Assembly (NCBI GenBank): GCA_050742535.1
Contig: JBOGIQ010000036.1
Coordinates: 1-28,266, forward strand
Reading direction: 5' to 3'
Origin: Gp6-AA40 sp050742535
GTDB lineage: Bacteria; Acidobacteriota; Vicinamibacteria; Vicinamibacterales; UBA2999
DNA: 28,266 nucleotides
Shown here: piece by piece, positions 7,923-17,244 of the stretch
Numbering within the stretch: the stretch's first letter is position 1
How the letters are laid out: each line of letters opens with the position of its first letter
Translations under genes and position numbers: made by a program
The notes under the pieces: generated by a model
Databases searched by the model: none
What the model was told of the DNA's origin: nothing
What the model saw: only the letters and a program-made list of their open reading frames with translations

Positions 7923-10900
7923 TCAGCCGGCGCGCAGATTCCGGACGATGACCGCCGTCAGCTGTCGCGTATCCGCTGGCTTGACCACGTAATCAGTGCA
8001 GCCAACCGCCTTGCATCGTGCCAGATCGGACTCGCTCGCCTTGGCCGTGAGCGCGATGATGGGCACTCCGCTGAACTCCTTCATTCCACGGATTTCGCGG
8101 GTCGCCTGGTACCCGTCCATCTCGGGCAACATGATGTCCATCAGCACGAGATCGGTGTCCGGGTGCTCACGCAGCCGAGCGAATGCCTCCCTGGCACTGG
8201 TCGCCGGGATGACATGCACCTTGAACCGTTCGAGCAGGCTCGTCACCGAATAGAGGTTCCGAGCATCGTCCTCCACGATCAGAATCGTCTTTCCGGCCAG
8301 CCGCTTCGTATCCTCGGGGACGACTGGCATCGCCGGAAGGGTCGTCGGAGCCTCCACCGCCGTGGTAACGAACGGCGCGGTTGGACTCTGCAGTTCGCCG
8401 GTCAGGACGGGCAGATACAGCGTAAAGGTGCTGCCGACGTTTGGCGTGCTTTGCACCTCGACTTCGCCGCCGAGGATTCGGGCGTACTCGCGGCTGATGG
8501 TGAGGCCCAGCCCGGTGCCACCGTATTTGCGCGTGATGGATGTATCCGCCTGCTGGAACGCTTCGAAGATCCTCCCGAGCTGCTCCGACGAAATGCCAAT
8601 GCCCGTGTCCGAGACCGCGAACGCCACGACGGCCGATGCCCGCTGCAGTGGTGCGCTGACGAACGACCGGCCCGCGGGCGCCGGCCCGACACGCAGCCCG
8701 ACTCGCCCTCGCTCGGTGAACTTGAATGCGTTCGCGAGCAGATTCTTGAGAATCTGATGGAGAAGCTGGCGGTCTGTCGTCACGGTGGGTGGGGCGTCTG
8801 GAGCAACGTCGATTGAGAACTCGAGGCCCTGCTGCATCGCCACCGGCCTGAATGCACGCTCGGCAAACTCCTGGACGGCCTGCGTGGGTATAGGCTCGAG
8901 AAGCGTCTCGATGCGACCGGCTTCGATCTTCGAGAGATCGAGAATCTGGTTGATGAGGGCCAGGAGATCCCGCCCAGCGGAGTGAATCGTCGCCGCCCAC
9001 TCCTGCTGCTTGTCGCTGAGGTTGCCGTCCTCGTTCGCCGCAAGCATCTGCGCGAGGATCAACATGCTGTTGAGCGGCGTCCGGATCTCATGCGACATGT
9101 TGGTCAGGAACTTCGACTTGTACTGCGACTCCTGCGACTTCGCTTCGAGCGACGTGATGGCCTGCGCGACCTCCTGCTTCCTCGACTCGAGCTGGAGGGC
9201 ACGCTCGTCGAGCTCTTTCCGCCGCTTGTCGAGCTCCACGTTCGATCCCTGCAGCTGCTGGAGAAGCTGCTCGGTGCGCATACTCGTGCCGATCAGGTTG
9301 ATGGCGAGCCCGATCGAGAGCATGAGCTGCTCGAGGAAGGCCAGCTGCACGGACGTGAACTGGTGGAAGGAGCCGAGCTCGATAACGCCTTTCACCTGAT
9401 CCTCGAAGAAGATCGGGTAGACGGCGATGTTCCGCGGAGAGGACTTCCCCAGGCCTGAGGTGATCTCGACATAGTCCTCGGGCACGTCGGTGACGAGGAT
9501 CGGCTTTCGCTCGCGCGCGCACTGCCCGACGATGCCCTCCCCGAGGGCGAACCGATTCGAGAGCTGCTTGCGCTTCGTGTACGCGTATGTACTGGTCAAC
9601 GCGAGCGCGGTCTGATGGTCCCGGGCTTCGGCGAGATAGAACGCCCCGTACTGCGCCTCCACCACCGGCGTCAGCTCCGACATGATCTGGTCGGTCAGCG
9701 ACTGGAGGTTGCGCTGGCCCTGCATGAGCCCGAAGAACTTGGCCAGGTTGGTCTTGAGCCAGTCCTGCTCCTTGTTGGTCCGCGTCGTGTCGCGGAGGTT
9801 CGTGATCATCTGATTGATCGTGTCCTTGAGCCTCAGCACCTCGCCGCGAGCTTCGACCGTGATGCTCCGCGTGAGGAGATCTCCTTGAATGACCGCGGTC
9901 GCCACCTCCGAGATGGCCCGGACCTGCGAGGTGAGGTTGGCGGCGAGCTGATTGACGTTGTCGGTGAGGTCGCGCCAGGTGCCGGCCGCGCCGGGGACCT
10001 TCGCCTGTCCACCGAGCCTGCCCTCGATACCGACTTCGCGCGCAACCGTCGTCACCTGATCCGCAAACGTGCGGAGCGTCTCTGTCATGTCGTTGATGGT
10101 GTCTGCCAGCGCGCCGATCTCGCCCTTGGCCACCAGCACCAGCTTCTTGGTCAAGTCGCCGCTGGCCACCGACGTGACGACCTTGCCGATGCCGCGCACC
10201 TGGTCGGTGAGGTTGGACGCCATGAGATTCACACTGTCGGTCAGATCCTTCCAGGTCCCCGAGACGTCGGGCACCCGCGCCTGACCACCGAGCTGACCAT
10301 CCGTGCCGACCTCGCGGGCGACCCGGGTCACCTCCGCCGCGAACGTCCGCAGCCGTTCGACCATCGCGTTGATGGTGTCCTTGAGCTCGAGGATCTCCCC
10401 CTGGGCTTCGACGGTGATCTTTCTGGAGAGGTCTCCGTTGGCGACCGCAGTCGTGACAAGGGCAATGTTGCGCACCTGAGCGGTCAGGTTCCCCGCCAGC
10501 ATGTTCACGCTGTCGGTGAGGTCCCTCCACGTGCCCGCTGCTCCCGGAACGCGCGCCTGGCCACCGAGCTTCCCTTCCATGCCGACCTCTCGAGCCACCG
10601 TGGTCACCTGGTCCGAGAAGGTGCGGAGCGTGTTGGTCATGTCGTTGATGGTGTCGGACAGGGCGGCGATTTCCCCGCGAGCCTCCAGCACCAGCTTCTG
10701 AGCGAGGTCGCCGTTCGCCACGGCGGTCACAACCCTAGCGATACCGCGGACCTGGTTGGTGAGATTGGACGCCATCACGTTGACGTTGTCGGTGAGGTCT
10801 TTCCAGGTGCCCGCCACACCAGGGACAGTGGCCTGCCCTCCAAGCTTGCCTTCCGTACCGACTTCGCGAGCGACGCGGGTGACCTCAGATGCGAAGGAAC

Positions 10901-11711
10901 GCAGCTGATCGAGCGTGCCGTTGATCGCGTTCTTGAGCTCGAGGATTTCTCCCTTCGCCTCGACGGTGATTTTCTGCGACAGGTCCCCATTGGCGATGGC
11001 GGTCGAGACGAGGGCAATGTTTCGGACTTGCGCCGTGAGGTTGCCTGCCAGCAGGTTCACGTCGTCGACGAGCGCCTTCCAGGTACCTGAAAGGCCTTCG
11101 ACGCTGGCTTGGCTACCGAGCTTTCCCTCCGTAGCCATCTCCCGGACGACGCGAGAGACACCGGAGGAGACCGCGCGGAGACGCCCGACGACCGTCGTCA
11201 CGGTTGTGCCCAGATTGCGAAAGTCTCCTTTCAGATCGGTTCCGTTCATGTGGAGCGGCATGTCCCGCGAGAGGTCGCCGTTTGCGACGAGCCCGAGGAC
11301 TGATGTGGCTTCGGTGAGAGGCCAGGCCATCTTCTCGACAAGCGAGTTGACGGAGTCGACGGCCACGGCCCACGATCCGCTCGCGGCGAGCGACGCCCGC
11401 TCCGTCGTCTTGCCCTCGGACCCGGCACTTCGATTCACGCGTCTGAGCTCGTTGACCAGCGCATCGTTCTGCTCGACAAGCGCGTTAAACGCGAGCGCGA
11501 CCTCGCCCATCGCTCCTTCAGCCACACCATCCACGGGCAGACGAACCGAAAAGTCTCCCTGCCTGGCGGCCCGAAGCGCATCTCGCAGCGCGTGGAGACG
11601 TCGCTCGAGGTGATCGATGGAATCTCTGCTGTGCGTGCGCCTGGACGAGTGGCCGTTCGGAGGATGCGCGGTCTTCACGTGCTGATGGCCATCCACCCGT
11701 TCCATGTTCAA
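7923..11711 (-). CDS. Multi-HAMP, GAF-containing hybrid histidine kinase
   Basis: The 1262-aa protein resembles group III hybrid kinases such as fungal Nik1, which are cytoplasmic kinases with poly-HAMP sensors. An isolated HAMP-like unit (about 30-90, RQGDFSVRL) is followed by six HAMP units of about 92 residues marked by NGDL/SGDL/QGDL motifs (about 145-609). Next come a GAF domain (about 670-805), a coiled-coil (about 810-865), HisKA with H874 in SHEIRTPLN, HATPase_c (NLLANAFKF about 993, DTGIGIS about 1036, GGTGLGL about 1066) and a C-terminal receiver with D1192 in LVLMDIMLPEMDG. No transmembrane helix is present. It is the first gene of the operon with the PAS kinase and lone receiver. 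An ATG two codons downstream (11705) is an alternative start. Group III kinases are linked to osmotic or stress sensing; here the signal is unknown. Confidence 0.95.
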   Translation of the reverse strand: MNMERVDGHQHVKTAHPPNGHSSRRTHSRDSIDHLERRLHALRDALRAARQGDFSVRLPVDGVAEGAMGEVALAFNALVEQNDALVNELRRVNRSAGSEGKTTERASLAASGSWAVAVDSVNSLVEKMAWPLTEATSVLGLVANGDLSRDMPLHMNGTDLKGDFRNLGTTVTTVVGRLRAVSSGVSRVVREMATEGKLGSQASVEGLSGTWKALVDDVNLLAGNLTAQVRNIALVSTAIANGDLSQKITVEAKGEILELKNAINGTLDQLRSFASEVTRVAREVGTEGKLGGQATVPGVAGTWKDLTDNVNVMASNLTNQVRGIARVVTAVANGDLAQKLVLEARGEIAALSDTINDMTNTLRTFSDQVTTVAREVGMEGKLGGQARVPGAAGTWRDLTDSVNMLAGNLTAQVRNIALVTTAVANGDLSRKITVEAQGEILELKDTINAMVERLRTFAAEVTRVAREVGTDGQLGGQARVPDVSGTWKDLTDSVNLMASNLTDQVRGIGKVVTSVASGDLTKKLVLVAKGEIGALADTINDMTETLRTFADQVTTVAREVGIEGRLGGQAKVPGAAGTWRDLTDNVNQLAANLTSQVRAISEVATAVIQGDLLTRSITVEARGEVLRLKDTINQMITNLRDTTRTNKEQDWLKTNLAKFFGLMQGQRNLQSLTDQIMSELTPVVEAQYGAFYLAEARDHQTALALTSTYAYTKRKQLSNRFALGEGIVGQCARERKPILVTDVPEDYVEITSGLGKSSPRNIAVYPIFFEDQVKGVIELGSFHQFTSVQLAFLEQLMLSIGLAINLIGTSMRTEQLLQQLQGSNVELDKRRKELDERALQLESRKQEVAQAITSLEAKSQESQYKSKFLTNMSHEIRTPLNSMLILAQMLAANEDGNLSDKQQEWAATIHSAGRDLLALINQILDLSKIEAGRIETLLEPIPTQAVQEFAERAFRPVAMQQGLEFSIDVAPDAPPTVTTDRQLLHQILKNLLANAFKFTERGRVGLRVGPAPAGRSFVSAPLQRASAVVAFAVSDTGIGISSEQLGRIFEAFQQADTSITRKYGGTGLGLTISREYARILGGEVEVQSTPNVGSTFTLYLPVLTGELQSPTAPFVTTAVEAPTTLPAMPVVPEDTKRLAGKTILIVEDDARNLYSVTSLLERFKVHVIPATSAREAFARLREHPDTDLVLMDIMLPEMDGYQATREIRGMKEFSGVPIIALTAKASESDLARCKAVGCTDYVVKPADTRQLTAVIVRNLRAG
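9790..11300. repeat. Tandem 276-bp coding repeats (HAMP array)
   Basis: Within the hybrid kinase, about 1.5 kb consists of diverged tandem copies with a 276-bp (92-residue) period. At the protein level units alternate between two types. Units with NLTAQVRNIALV and ITVEA.GEILELK alternate with units having NLT.QVRGI and KLVL...GEI.AL, giving a 552-bp super-period. DNA similarity between same-type units is obvious to the eye, for example around 10431 and 10981. Confidence 0.85.
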
Positions 11712-11851
11712 TGCTCCGTTTCCGGTTGATGTGTGGGCACTCCTGCGCCGGATGTGGCGGGCTGCGCTGAAAGTCGACAGCTTCAGTGTTTCAGTAGCGC
11801 CGGTATGGACCTATGCACTTCCGGCGGCATACTAGGAAGTCGTAGCGCCCC

Positions 11852-12898
11852 ATGCCCTCCTTGCGCGATCTGCTGGGCGTCGAGCTGCCGATCATTCAGG
11901 CGCCGCTGGCCGGCGTTCAGGGAAGCGCGCTGACCATCGCCGTGTCGAACGCCGGCGGCCTGGGATCGCTGCCGTGCGCGATGTTGTCGGCGGAGGCGAT
12001 GCACGCCGAGCTCACCGCCATCACCTCGGCCACGCGCAAGCCGTTCAACGTGAACTTCTTCTGCCACACGCCTCCGGTACCGGATCCGGAACGCGAGGCT
12101 GCCTGGCGTGATCTGCTGCGGCCCTACCACGTCGAGTTGGGGCTGGATATCGACAGCGTGCCTGCGGGACCGGGCCGCACGCCGTTCTCACACGAACACA
12201 TCGACGTGCTGACTCGTTTCACGCCACCGGTCGTCAGCTTTCATTTCGGTCTGCCCCAGCGGGATTTGCTGGAGCGCGTGCGCGCGCTGGGCGCGACGAT
12301 TCTCTCGTCGGCAACGACGGTCGAGGAAGCGCGGTGGCTGAACGAACGCGGCGTGGACGCGATCATCGCGCAGGGGCTGGAGGCGGGAGGACATCGCGGA
12401 ATGTTCCTCTCGCACGAGTTGACGACCCAGATCGGCACGCTGGCGCTTGTCCCGCAGATCGTGAATGCGGTCGGCGTACCCGTCATCGCCGCGGGCGGCA
12501 TCGCCGATTCCTCAGGGGTTGCGGCGGCGCTCGCCCTCGGCGCCGCCGCCGTGCAGATCGGCACCGCCTACATGTTGTGCCCCGAGGCGACCACCAGCGC
12601 GGTGCATCGCGCGGCGCTCAAGAGCGACGCGGCGCGTCACACCGCCCTCACCAACGTCTTCACCGGCCGGCCGGCGCGCGGCATCGTCAACCGCCTGATC
12701 CGCGAGATCGGTCCGATGAGCAGCCTGGCCCCACAGTTTCCGCTCGCGACCGCCGCGATCGCTCCGCTCCGCGGCGCAGCCGAAGCGCAGGGATCCGGCG
12801 ACTTCTCGCCGCTCTGGTCGGGCCAGAACACGAGCGGATGCCGCGACGTGCCGGCTGCCGTGTTGACCGTCGAACTGGCGCGCAGCGTCATGCTCTAG
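11852..12898 (+). CDS. Nitronate monooxygenase (2-nitropropane dioxygenase family)
   Basis: This 348-aa TIM-barrel FMN enzyme is expected to oxidise alkyl nitronates to carbonyl compounds and nitrite, a detoxification reaction. Visible family blocks are LPIIQAPLAGV at the N-terminus, SNAGGLGSLP, the SFHFGLP motif with the likely catalytic His131, AQGLEAGGHRG (FMN phosphate region, about 173-183), VPVIAAGGIAD and ALGAAAVQIGTAYMLCPEA. Length is right for class I enzymes. The ATG at 11852 is preceded at 12 nt by AGGAAG. It is divergent from the hybrid kinase (140 bp apart) and convergent with a TetR regulator, so it is probably monocistronic. Some homologues are annotated as enoyl-ACP reductase II, so the substrate is not certain. 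Confidence 0.92.
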   Translation: MPSLRDLLGVELPIIQAPLAGVQGSALTIAVSNAGGLGSLPCAMLSAEAMHAELTAITSATRKPFNVNFFCHTPPVPDPEREAAWRDLLRPYHVELGLDIDSVPAGPGRTPFSHEHIDVLTRFTPPVVSFHFGLPQRDLLERVRALGATILSSATTVEEARWLNERGVDAIIAQGLEAGGHRGMFLSHELTTQIGTLALVPQIVNAVGVPVIAAGGIADSSGVAAALALGAAAVQIGTAYMLCPEATTSAVHRAALKSDAARHTALTNVFTGRPARGIVNRLIREIGPMSSLAPQFPLATAAIAPLRGAAEAQGSGDFSPLWSGQNTSGCRDVPAAVLTVELARSVML

Positions 12899-12918
12899 CA
12901 GAGATGTCATCCCTGTGG

Positions 12919-12962
12919 CGCGAACCATTCGGGTTCGCGAGGCGCGCCTGACAAGGCGCGCC
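12919..12962. terminator. Two strong hairpins between convergent genes
   Basis: CGCGAACC (12919-12926) pairs with GGTTCGCG (12932-12939), and GGCGCGCC (12941-12948) pairs with GGCGCGCC (12955-12962). Both are perfect 8-bp GC-rich stems with 5- and 6-nt loops, in the 74-bp gap between the nitronate monooxygenase and TetR stops. Convergent position favours a bidirectional terminator, although no T-tract follows. Confidence 0.6.
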
Positions 12963-12972
12963 CCACGTGCAG

Positions 12973-13605
12973 CTATTCGACCGGCCGCATTTCGATTCCA
13001 GTGAGCAGCCGATCGGACGTGTAGCGGGTCAACGCGTCCACGCCGGCCGGATCCGGCAGCTGACCGTTGATGGCGAGCATCGAGACGCCGTGCACGACGG
13101 CCCATACGTACCTCGCCGTCGTCAACGTGTCGTCCGCACGCACGACGCCCGCGCGCTGCAGGGAAGAGAGCGCATCGACGAGAGCCTGGAAGGCGCCTGC
13201 CGCTTCGGCCGCCAGCTCGGGGCCGCACACCTTCGGATCGATCGAACCGCCGAACATGACGCGGTAGTGCGACGAATTGCCAACGGCGAACCGGATGTAT
13301 GCCGTTCCCATCGCCTCGAACGCCGCGCGATTGCGTCCGCCCTCGGCCCACGCGGCCTCGAGGTGCAGCCGCAGCGTGCGGAATCCTTCGGTGGCCACCG
13401 CGGCCAGCAACGCGCTCTTGTCCGCGAAGTGCCGGTACAGCGCGGTCCGCGACACTCCTAACCGCGCCCCGATTTCGCGTAGCGCCAGCCGGTCCACCCC
13501 CTCGGCGCGAATGGTTGCGAGCGCTTCGTCGAGCAGTCCGCGGCGCAGGTTGCCGTGGTGATACGGACGACGTGGCTTGCGGGCTTTTCCGGGGGTTTTG
13601 GCCAT
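12973..13605 (-). CDS. TetR-family regulator with WHG-type C-terminal domain
   Basis: The 210-aa protein has a basic N-terminus with the PYHHGNLRRGLLDEAL block, then the TetR helix-turn-helix (about 35-62: LALREIGARLGVSRTALYRHFADK). Its ligand-binding half includes YRVMFGG and ends with VWAVVHGVSMLAI, which contains the W...HG signature of the WHG (PF13305-type) C-terminal domain. Such regulators are usually repressors of nearby catabolic or efflux genes. The start codon lies only 2 bp from the start of the neighbouring truncated membrane-protein frame, leaving no room for an ordinary divergent promoter. It is convergent with the nitronate monooxygenase. Target and ligand are unknown. Confidence 0.92.
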   Translation of the reverse strand: MAKTPGKARKPRRPYHHGNLRRGLLDEALATIRAEGVDRLALREIGARLGVSRTALYRHFADKSALLAAVATEGFRTLRLHLEAAWAEGGRNRAAFEAMGTAYIRFAVGNSSHYRVMFGGSIDPKVCGPELAAEAAGAFQALVDALSSLQRAGVVRADDTLTTARYVWAVVHGVSMLAINGQLPDPAGVDALTRYTSDRLLTGIEMRPVE

Positions 13606-13607
13606 TT

Positions 13608-14012
13608 ATGCCGATCGTGGGAGCGCACACCGTCGGCGGTCCTGACGGCGGTCCCGGTCTGCCGGTCATCGGATGGAGCCGCGAGCACGGCGACCTGCGC
13701 ATCCCGCATTTCATCGGGCTGCACGCGATGCAGGTGCTGCCGCTGATTGCCGTCGGCCTGCGGCGCTGGCGCAGACCTGAGGCATCGAAGGTCCGAATGC
13801 TGTTCGCCGCTGCCGGAAGTTATGCGGCGCTGTTCGTGCTGCTGCTCCTGCAGGCGCTGAACGGGGTGAGCCTGATTGCCAGGGATCAGACGACGAGCGC
13901 GTTGCTCGTGGACTGGGGGCTCGTGAGCCTGCTCGTCGTCTCGATCTGCGCTATTTCGGACGAGTGTTGGGCCTGGCGACAGCGTGGACCAAATCTGCAA
14001 CGAGTTCGGTGA
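13608..14012 (+). pseudogene. C-terminal remnant of a multi-pass membrane protein
   Basis: The 134-residue reading frame begins abruptly with PIVGAHTVGGPDGGPGLP, then WSREHGDLRIPHFIGLHAMQ, and contains about three hydrophobic helices (LQVLPLIAVGL-like, MLFAAAGSYAALFVLLLLQ, LLVDWGLVSLLVVSICAI). My recollection is that the GGPGLP...GDLRIPHF.GLHA.Q block lies mid-protein in a conserved membrane family, so the front half appears missing. The lack of a promoter or ribosome-binding site and the 2-bp gap to the divergent TetR start agree with truncation at about 13606. The last 62 bases overlap antisense with the FMN reductase 3' end. It could be translated from the ATG at 13608, but I consider a broken gene more likely. 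Confidence 0.55.
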
Positions 14013-14463
14013 CGCGTGCGTGAAAGTCCGATCCCTTCGCGATCGGCTCTCCACCAACGATCACGGCTCGGACTGCAAGGAGTGAGTCGCGGAGTGCCTG
14101 CAGGCCACGACGGCCACGCTCCGAAGTCGGCACAGCGGCAGTGATGGCCGCTACTTTTCCTTCGAGCTCGCCCGAACTGATCACCCAGTCGATGCCGTTC
14201 TTCAATGCGCCCGGCAGACTGAAACCGTACTCAGGGGAGGCGATGAGCACGCCGTCACTCTCTGCCAGGGCGCGTCTCCATCTCAGCACGCTGTCGGGCG
14301 CGCCCGTGGCGTCGACGTCGGGGTTGAAAAGCGGCAGGTCTCGGAGGCCGTCGAACACGACGAACTCGATGTCACGCGGATTCGACGCAGCAGCCACGTG
14401 CAGGAGCGCCAAATTGCCGGACCGCGCCTGGAGGCTACCGCAGATGCCAAGAATCTTCACCAT
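13951..14463 (-). CDS. NADPH-dependent FMN reductase
   Basis: This 170-aa flavodoxin-fold enzyme is expected to reduce FMN, quinones, azo compounds or metal ions using NAD(P)H. The phosphate-binding loop GSLQARSGN (about 9-17) and the flavin-contact motif SPEYGFSLPGALKNGIDWV (about 75-93) are both intact. Length is typical of the ChrR/azoreductase-like group. The start lies 3 nt after the stop of the 4-TM protein gene, so it is the last gene of a six-gene tightly packed operon. Its place behind a sigma-54 activator suggests stress- or redox-linked expression. Natural substrate unknown. Confidence 0.92.
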   Translation of the reverse strand: MVKILGICGSLQARSGNLALLHVAAASNPRDIEFVVFDGLRDLPLFNPDVDATGAPDSVLRWRRALAESDGVLIASPEYGFSLPGALKNGIDWVISSGELEGKVAAITAAVPTSERGRRGLQALRDSLLAVRAVIVGGEPIAKGSDFHARVTELVADLVHAVARPNTRPK

Positions 14464-14466
14464 GCG

Positions 14467-14861
14467 TCACCACGCGTCCGCGGCGGCCCGACGTAGAGCA
14501 GGTGTCGGCGTCTTCGCAAACGCCGCGATGAACAGGACGCCCAGCAGCAGGTCGGGCCCGGCAGCCAACGCGTCCGTCGTTGAGATGCGCGCCTGGCCGT
14601 AGAGCACTGCCACCCCGACGACGTGGCCGAACTTCTCGACAATGCCCGGTATCATCAACGGCCGGAATCGCGCCGGACTCGACCCGATCACGAGAAAGGC
14701 GATCTGCCACGCCATCGCGACCGACAGAAAGCCGTAGAAGAACTGCGGATACGCCGTGGGCGGAGCGTACTGACGCCCTGTCAGGTCGACAAGGAAGTAC
14801 AAGGGCGTCAGCACGACGATGCCCCACACCCCGGCAGCGATGAAGACGACTCGTGCAAATC

Positions 14862-14865
<4 letters not shown>
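14467..14865 (-). CDS. Conserved four-helix membrane protein of unknown function
   Basis: The 132-aa product has four predicted transmembrane segments: VVFIAAGVWGIVVLTPLYFL, FYGFLSVAMAWQIAFLVIG, a weaker one around PGIVEKFGHVVGVAVLY, and LLLGVLFIAAFA. I know similar small 4-TM conserved hypotheticals (motifs TGR.Y.PP, FYGF..VA.AWQ.AFL.I and RP.M....EK) but no function. ATG at 14865 overlaps the stop of the sigma-54 activator by 4 nt (ATGA), indicating translational coupling. The longer in-frame reading to 15009 is rejected because it runs inside the activator gene. It may act in the inner membrane together with the adjacent flavin reductase, but that is only proximity. Confidence 0.8.
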
Positions 14866-15862
<997 letters not shown>

Positions 15863-15866
<4 letters not shown>

Positions 15867-16639
15867 CGGATCATTGCTCCGACCAGCAGGTTCAGCGTCT
15901 CGACCTCCGGCTGCGAGATGACCACGAACGCGGGAGACCGCTGCGTCAGATCGGCAAACGCAATCGCGCCTCCCTGACTGCAGAACACCTGTTCGACCTC
16001 ACTCACACGCACGGTGACGATGATGTTTCCGGTCGCGCCCCGGAACCGCACGAGGTGTTCATACGCCGACACGGGGCTTTCCTCCACTGTGCAGAAGTTT
16101 GCGAGGCCACTGACGTCTGCGGTGGGAACGCCCTGAGGAAATCCCGGCACACCGAACCGAAGCGTCGGCAGCCGAACACCCGTCGTCTGATCGGGAAGCA
16201 CATCGCGATCGGTCGCGCCGAAAATGAGCGCATCGCGCCCAGGCCCACCGATAAATGCCTCGCTTCCATCTCCGGGAGCCCAGAGATTCACGTCGCCGCC
16301 GGGTCCGCCGAACATGATGTCGCTGTTCGGGGGACCGCCTGGCGCCGGGCCGCCGTCCGGTCCACCCAGGATGATGTCCTGACCCGCACCACCGTCCATC
16401 ACATCGTTGCCGTTCAACCCGAACATCACATCGTTGCCCGGTCCGCCGACGAGGACGTCGGTGCGGTTGAGCGACTGGTTCGCGACGGCGCCCGCCTGAA
16501 TCGCCACGTTGTCTTGCCTGTCATCGTCGAGTCCGATGAGAAGTTGTGGCCCTTTGGCGTTTTCGACCAGTGCCGCCTGTGTGCCGACGTAACCAACCGT
16601 GCCCAGGGCGAAAAGAATCACTGCTGCGTGTTTCACCAT
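15863..16639 (-). CDS. Secreted RTX-type calcium-binding repeat protein
   Basis: The 258-aa protein starts with a likely signal peptide (MVKHAAVILFALGTVGYVGTQA-type, about 1-23). Glycine- and aspartate-rich nonapeptide-like repeats occupy about 61-145 (LVGGPGNDVMFG, LNGNDVMDGG, AGQDIILGG, then SDIMFGG, and GGPGRDALIFG), matching the hemolysin-type Ca-binding pattern GGxGxDxLx. An unrelated C-terminal domain (about 155-258) has two Cys residues. It is much smaller than RTX toxins and has an N-terminal Sec signal rather than a C-terminal type I signal. The start overlaps the ECF sigma gene by 7 nt and its end overlaps the sigma-54 activator by 4 nt. Folding on calcium outside the inner membrane is expected; the purpose is unknown. 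Confidence 0.82.
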
Positions 16640-17244
16640 TGTCTGTACCCTTCCGTTTCAAAATGCGATTGCCGTGATAGTTGCGGCTGCGCGACTCGCA
16701 GACGCGTGTTCAGCTCACTGTCGAGCGCACCGCGCAGCGCCACACGCGCGCGCGAGAGCCTCGACATCACCGTTCCCAGGGGGATTTCCAGGACGTCCGC
16801 CAGATCGCGGTAGGAGAGCCCCTCGAGCTCGCGACGCACGAGCAGTTCACGAAAGCGATCGGGCAGGGTGCGCATCGCCCGCCCGATTAGCGCGACGCGA
16901 TCGGTCTGCAGCAACAGCTCCTCGGGATCGGACGCGCGTCCCTGGTTGACGTGTTCCTCTTCATCGAACAGGTCGGTCACGGCGTGGTCGCTGTGGCCGC
17001 GCCAGTCAGCACACGCGTTGCGGACGATTCGGAGAAACCAGGCCCGCCCATTGCCCCCTGTAAACGTCCGGAAGTATCGAAAGGCCCGCAGCGATGCCTC
17101 CTGCACGGCGTCTTCTGCATCGTGCTCGTTCCGCAAGAGCCAGCAGGCAAGCCGATAGGCGGCCTCACGATGGGGCAGCACGACCTCGTCGAAGCTCTCA
17201 CCGATCGCGGATTCCGTCGGCCGTCGCCACCGTGCGCTACTCAT
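16633..17244 (-). CDS. ECF-type sigma-70 factor
   Basis: The 203-aa product has sigma region 2 (about 25-90: REAAYRLACWLLRNEHDAEDAVQEASLRAF split over helices, and WFLRIVRNACADW) and region 4 (about 118-172: MRTLPDRFRELLVRREL, then LSYRDLADVLEIPLGTVMSRL). This is the standard extracytoplasmic-function layout without region 3. The ATG at 17244 overlaps the epimerase stop by 8 nt. A longer reading to 17451 is antisense-like sequence within the epimerase and is not used. No anti-sigma factor follows: the next gene encodes the RTX protein instead. It should redirect RNA polymerase to a stress regulon that may include its own operon. Confidence 0.93.
   Translation of the reverse strand: MSSARWRRPTESAIGESFDEVVLPHREAAYRLACWLLRNEHDAEDAVQEASLRAFRYFRTFTGGNGRAWFLRIVRNACADWRGHSDHAVTDLFDEEEHVNQGRASDPEELLLQTDRVALIGRAMRTLPDRFRELLVRRELEGLSYRDLADVLEIPLGTVMSRLSRARVALRGALDSELNTRLRVAQPQLSRQSHFETEGYRQW

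Noticed and set aside
9088..11090. Very long overlapping frames (about 480-490 codons) on both strands inside the hybrid kinase gene
   Set aside because: They are out-of-frame shadows of a GC-rich repetitive gene; the HAMP/GAF/HisKA frame explains the whole interval.
9790..11300. The periodic repeats as a CRISPR or satellite array
   Set aside because: The period is 276 bp, in frame and coding for HAMP units; there are no short identical repeats with unique spacers.
12512..13714. A 400-codon minus-strand frame over the nitronate monooxygenase and TetR genes
   Set aside because: It is the antisense/alternate frame of two clear genes and has low-complexity Arg-rich sequence.
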